A stretch of 64,000 nucleotides of DNA from Rothia uropygialis (GTDB taxonomy: Bacteria > Actinomycetota > Actinomycetes > Actinomycetales > Micrococcaceae). The stretch covers positions 1 to 64,000 of the forward strand of contig NZ_NOIS01000001.1 of the NCBI RefSeq assembly GCF_004137765.1. The letters run 5' to 3'. Shown piece after piece: positions 62,255 through 64,000 of this stretch (the stretch's first letter is position 1; each line of letters starts with the position of its first letter). The notes under the pieces are model-generated. The model was not told where the DNA came from and ran no database searches. It worked only from the letters and a program-made list of their open reading frames with translations. The position numbers and the translations under genes were made by a program.

Positions 62255-64000
62255 ATGGGAAGAACGCAACGCATCGTGGTAATTGGGGCTGGTCCGCGAG
62301 GGCTGTCGACCGTTGAGAGATTGGCCGCTCACGCGGCAAGCCGATCCGACAAGAACGTTGAGGTCCACCTGGTGGACCCTTTCCCTCCGGGCCCGGGGCA
62401 CGTGTGGCGCACAGACCAGTCGAGACTCTTTCTGATGAACACCCCGTCGTTTTTCCCGACGGTCGTTCCCACGGACGCCACGGTCACATCCGTTCCTTCC
62501 GACGGATCCTATCCGCACCCCATTTCTGCGGTCCGGGGCCTCAGCTTCGAGGCGTGGCGAGCCCGGGTCACCGCCGATCCCTCTTTTCCGATCATCGGAC
62601 TCTCCGACGGAGACTTGGCCGAGGTCCATGCTCTGACACGCGAAGGATTCCCGTCTCGGAAGCTCTACGGCACTTATCTTTCTGATATTTTTGCTCGCCT
62701 CCGGGCCGGATTGCCGAAAACCATGAGCTTGAACTATCACCCCCAGGAAGCCGTGCGTATCGCCTATGGGGAGCAAAATACGGGACGGCCTTATCTCGTC
62801 GAACTGGGCGACGGCGTCGTTTTGTCAGCTCATTGCGTCGTACTGGCACTCGGGCACACCGATGCCAAATTGCGTGATGACCAGCAGGACCTCATGGAAT
62901 TCGCCGCGAGCAGGCGATTGCACTATTGGCCGCCTGCCATTCCGGCCGACGTTCGGTGGGGCTCTCTCCCGGAAGGGGAGGAAGTCCTGATCCGTGGTAT
63001 GGGGCTGAACTTCCATGACGTGCTCGCTCAGCTGACCGAAGGGCGCGGAGGATCATTCGAGGTCGACGGGGACCATCCGCATCGCCTCACATACCAACCG
63101 AGCGGCCGTGAGCCCAAGATCTGGGCCGGGTCCCGCCGTGGGACTCCTTACCGGGCCAAAGCCGTCCTGGATTCCTACTATCCGCGCTCCACGCAAAACA
63201 AGTTCTTCACCAGAGACTATGTGGACAGGACCCAACAAAGGGCACGGTCCGAGGGGAGGGAAATCGACTTCGAGGTCGACTACTGGCCGCTGATTCGCAG
63301 GGACGCCCAATGGAATTACTACCGAACCCTTATCCGCACCGATCCCGAGGCGATCCACGGCGACCCAGCCGAATTTCTCGCCCAAGTCGAGGCGATCTTG
63401 TCGGACACCGAGCACAGCTCGTGGTGGAGCCGTCTGGACCGCTTGGTCACGGACCGGGTGGCCCCGAACCTGATTTTGACTCCGGAGCGCCTTTCGAGGC
63501 CGTTCGAGGGGCAGAGCTTCGACTCTCACGAGGAATATGCCGCGGCCGTGGTCCATTTCTTGGACCGCGACGTCGCCGCCTCCTTCTTGGGTGAAGACAG
63601 TCCTATCAAAATGGCTATTGGGTCGATGAATCAGGCACGCGCCATAGTCAAATACGCCGTCCAGGACCATGGAATTTCTGATGAGTCGTGGATCCGTGGG
63701 CTCGAACGCAAATTCGGTGGATTGGTCGAGGGCCTCGCTTCCGGTCCGCCAGTGCTCAGAATCCAACAGATGGCGGCGTTGGCACGGGCCGGCGTCGTAC
63801 GTTTTCTCGGGCCGGACCCTGTTTTCGGCGCTGACGAGAACGCTGGATGTTTCATTGCCTCATCCCCTTGGGTGCGAGGCGAACCGGTCCACTCCGATTG
63901 GCTTGTCGAGGCCCTGGCGCCGGCCAACGACGTTCGGGTGAGCACGTCGCCTTTGCTCGGGCACCTCTTCGAGGACGGGTTTGCACGTCCGTGGCAACTG
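62255..64000 (+). CDS. FAD/NAD(P)-binding protein (partial, runs off the window)
   Basis: An open frame of 582 codons from the ATG at 62255 to the end of the window, with no stop. The N terminus QRIVVIGAGPRGLSTVERL is an FAD/NAD(P)-binding Rossmann motif (GAGPRG at about 11-16), followed by VHLVDPFPPGPGHVWR and LFLMNTPSFFPTVV. CVVLALGHTDAKL is the second nucleotide-contact strand. This matches a family of large actinobacterial FAD-NAD(P)-binding proteins of unknown reaction, usually about 600-650 residues. TACTCT lies 7 bases before the ATG, so a near-leaderless mRNA is likely. Confidence 0.85.
   Translation, partial: MGRTQRIVVIGAGPRGLSTVERLAAHAASRSDKNVEVHLVDPFPPGPGHVWRTDQSRLFLMNTPSFFPTVVPTDATVTSVPSDGSYPHPISAVRGLSFEAWRARVTADPSFPIIGLSDGDLAEVHALTREGFPSRKLYGTYLSDIFARLRAGLPKTMSLNYHPQEAVRIAYGEQNTGRPYLVELGDGVVLSAHCVVLALGHTDAKLRDDQQDLMEFAASRRLHYWPPAIPADVRWGSLPEGEEVLIRGMGLNFHDVLAQLTEGRGGSFEVDGDHPHRLTYQPSGREPKIWAGSRRGTPYRAKAVLDSYYPRSTQNKFFTRDYVDRTQQRARSEGREIDFEVDYWPLIRRDAQWNYYRTLIRTDPEAIHGDPAEFLAQVEAILSDTEHSSWWSRLDRLVTDRVAPNLILTPERLSRPFEGQSFDSHEEYAAAVVHFLDRDVAASFLGEDSPIKMAIGSMNQARAIVKYAVQDHGISDESWIRGLERKFGGLVEGLASGPPVLRIQQMAALARAGVVRFLGPDPVFGADENAGCFIASSPWVRGEPVHSDWLVEALAPANDVRVSTSPLLGHLFEDGFARPWQL

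Overview
The window reads as chromosomal DNA of a fairly high-GC actinobacterium, most likely in the order Micrococcales (Micrococcaceae or Brevibacteriaceae type). The basis is the gene content: a dnaX-recR-aspartokinase neighbourhood without ybaB, a split CrtYc/CrtYd lycopene cyclase with an aromatic-ring-forming CrtU, LAxTG-type sorting signals, and many apparently leaderless genes whose TANNNT box sits at -12 to -7 of the start codon. I cannot name the genus from sequence alone. No prophage, IS element or CRISPR array was seen.

Layout. 1-9.9 kb: lipoprotein deacetylase; aspartokinase (with a probable internal beta-subunit start) plus a conserved partner gene; recR; dnaX; SRP RNA; tRNA-Ser(GGA); a decayed acetyltransferase and an intact one. 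10-22.5 kb: MFS transporter, VOC protein, HerA-like ATPase, NAD(P)-binding protein, BrnQ, acyl-CoA ligase, thioesterase, RpiB-type isomerase, and a fusion of an NAD(P)-binding domain with a TspO domain. Two convergent gene pairs here share the same terminator-plus-tail module.

22.5-36.5 kb: a carotenoid locus in two halves (crtB-crtI, and crtYc-crtYd-crtU-crtE-P450) separated by a complete galactose regulon (deoR-galT-galK diverging from an SSS symporter, a small membrane protein and galM). The expected product is an aromatic carotenoid of the isorenieratene type, probably hydroxylated by the P450. The galactose divergent region carries stacked operator-like repeats.

36.5-43.3 kb: DedA protein, RecQ helicase with a phosphoribosyltransferase-like tail, HrpB helicase, ornithine cyclodeaminase-family enzyme.

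43.4-51.9 kb: the most unusual block, an 'anchored repeat-type' metal ABC importer. Two LAxTG wall-anchored proteins, one membrane-anchored protein and the substrate-binding lipoprotein all share one repeat domain; an ATPase and a permease complete it. In the binding protein the repeat is inserted where related zinc-binding proteins carry a His-rich loop, and its two halves appear in swapped order.

52-64 kb: tRNA-Ser(CGA), TetR / YhgE-Pip / degenerate ABC ATPase operon, tadA and upp with overlapping divergent promoters, an orphan winged-helix regulator, SixA-type phosphatase, a guanidine-III riboswitch ahead of a paired SMR exporter, a YdcF-type membrane protein, tRNA-Ser(GCT), and the start of an FAD/NAD(P)-binding protein that runs off the window.
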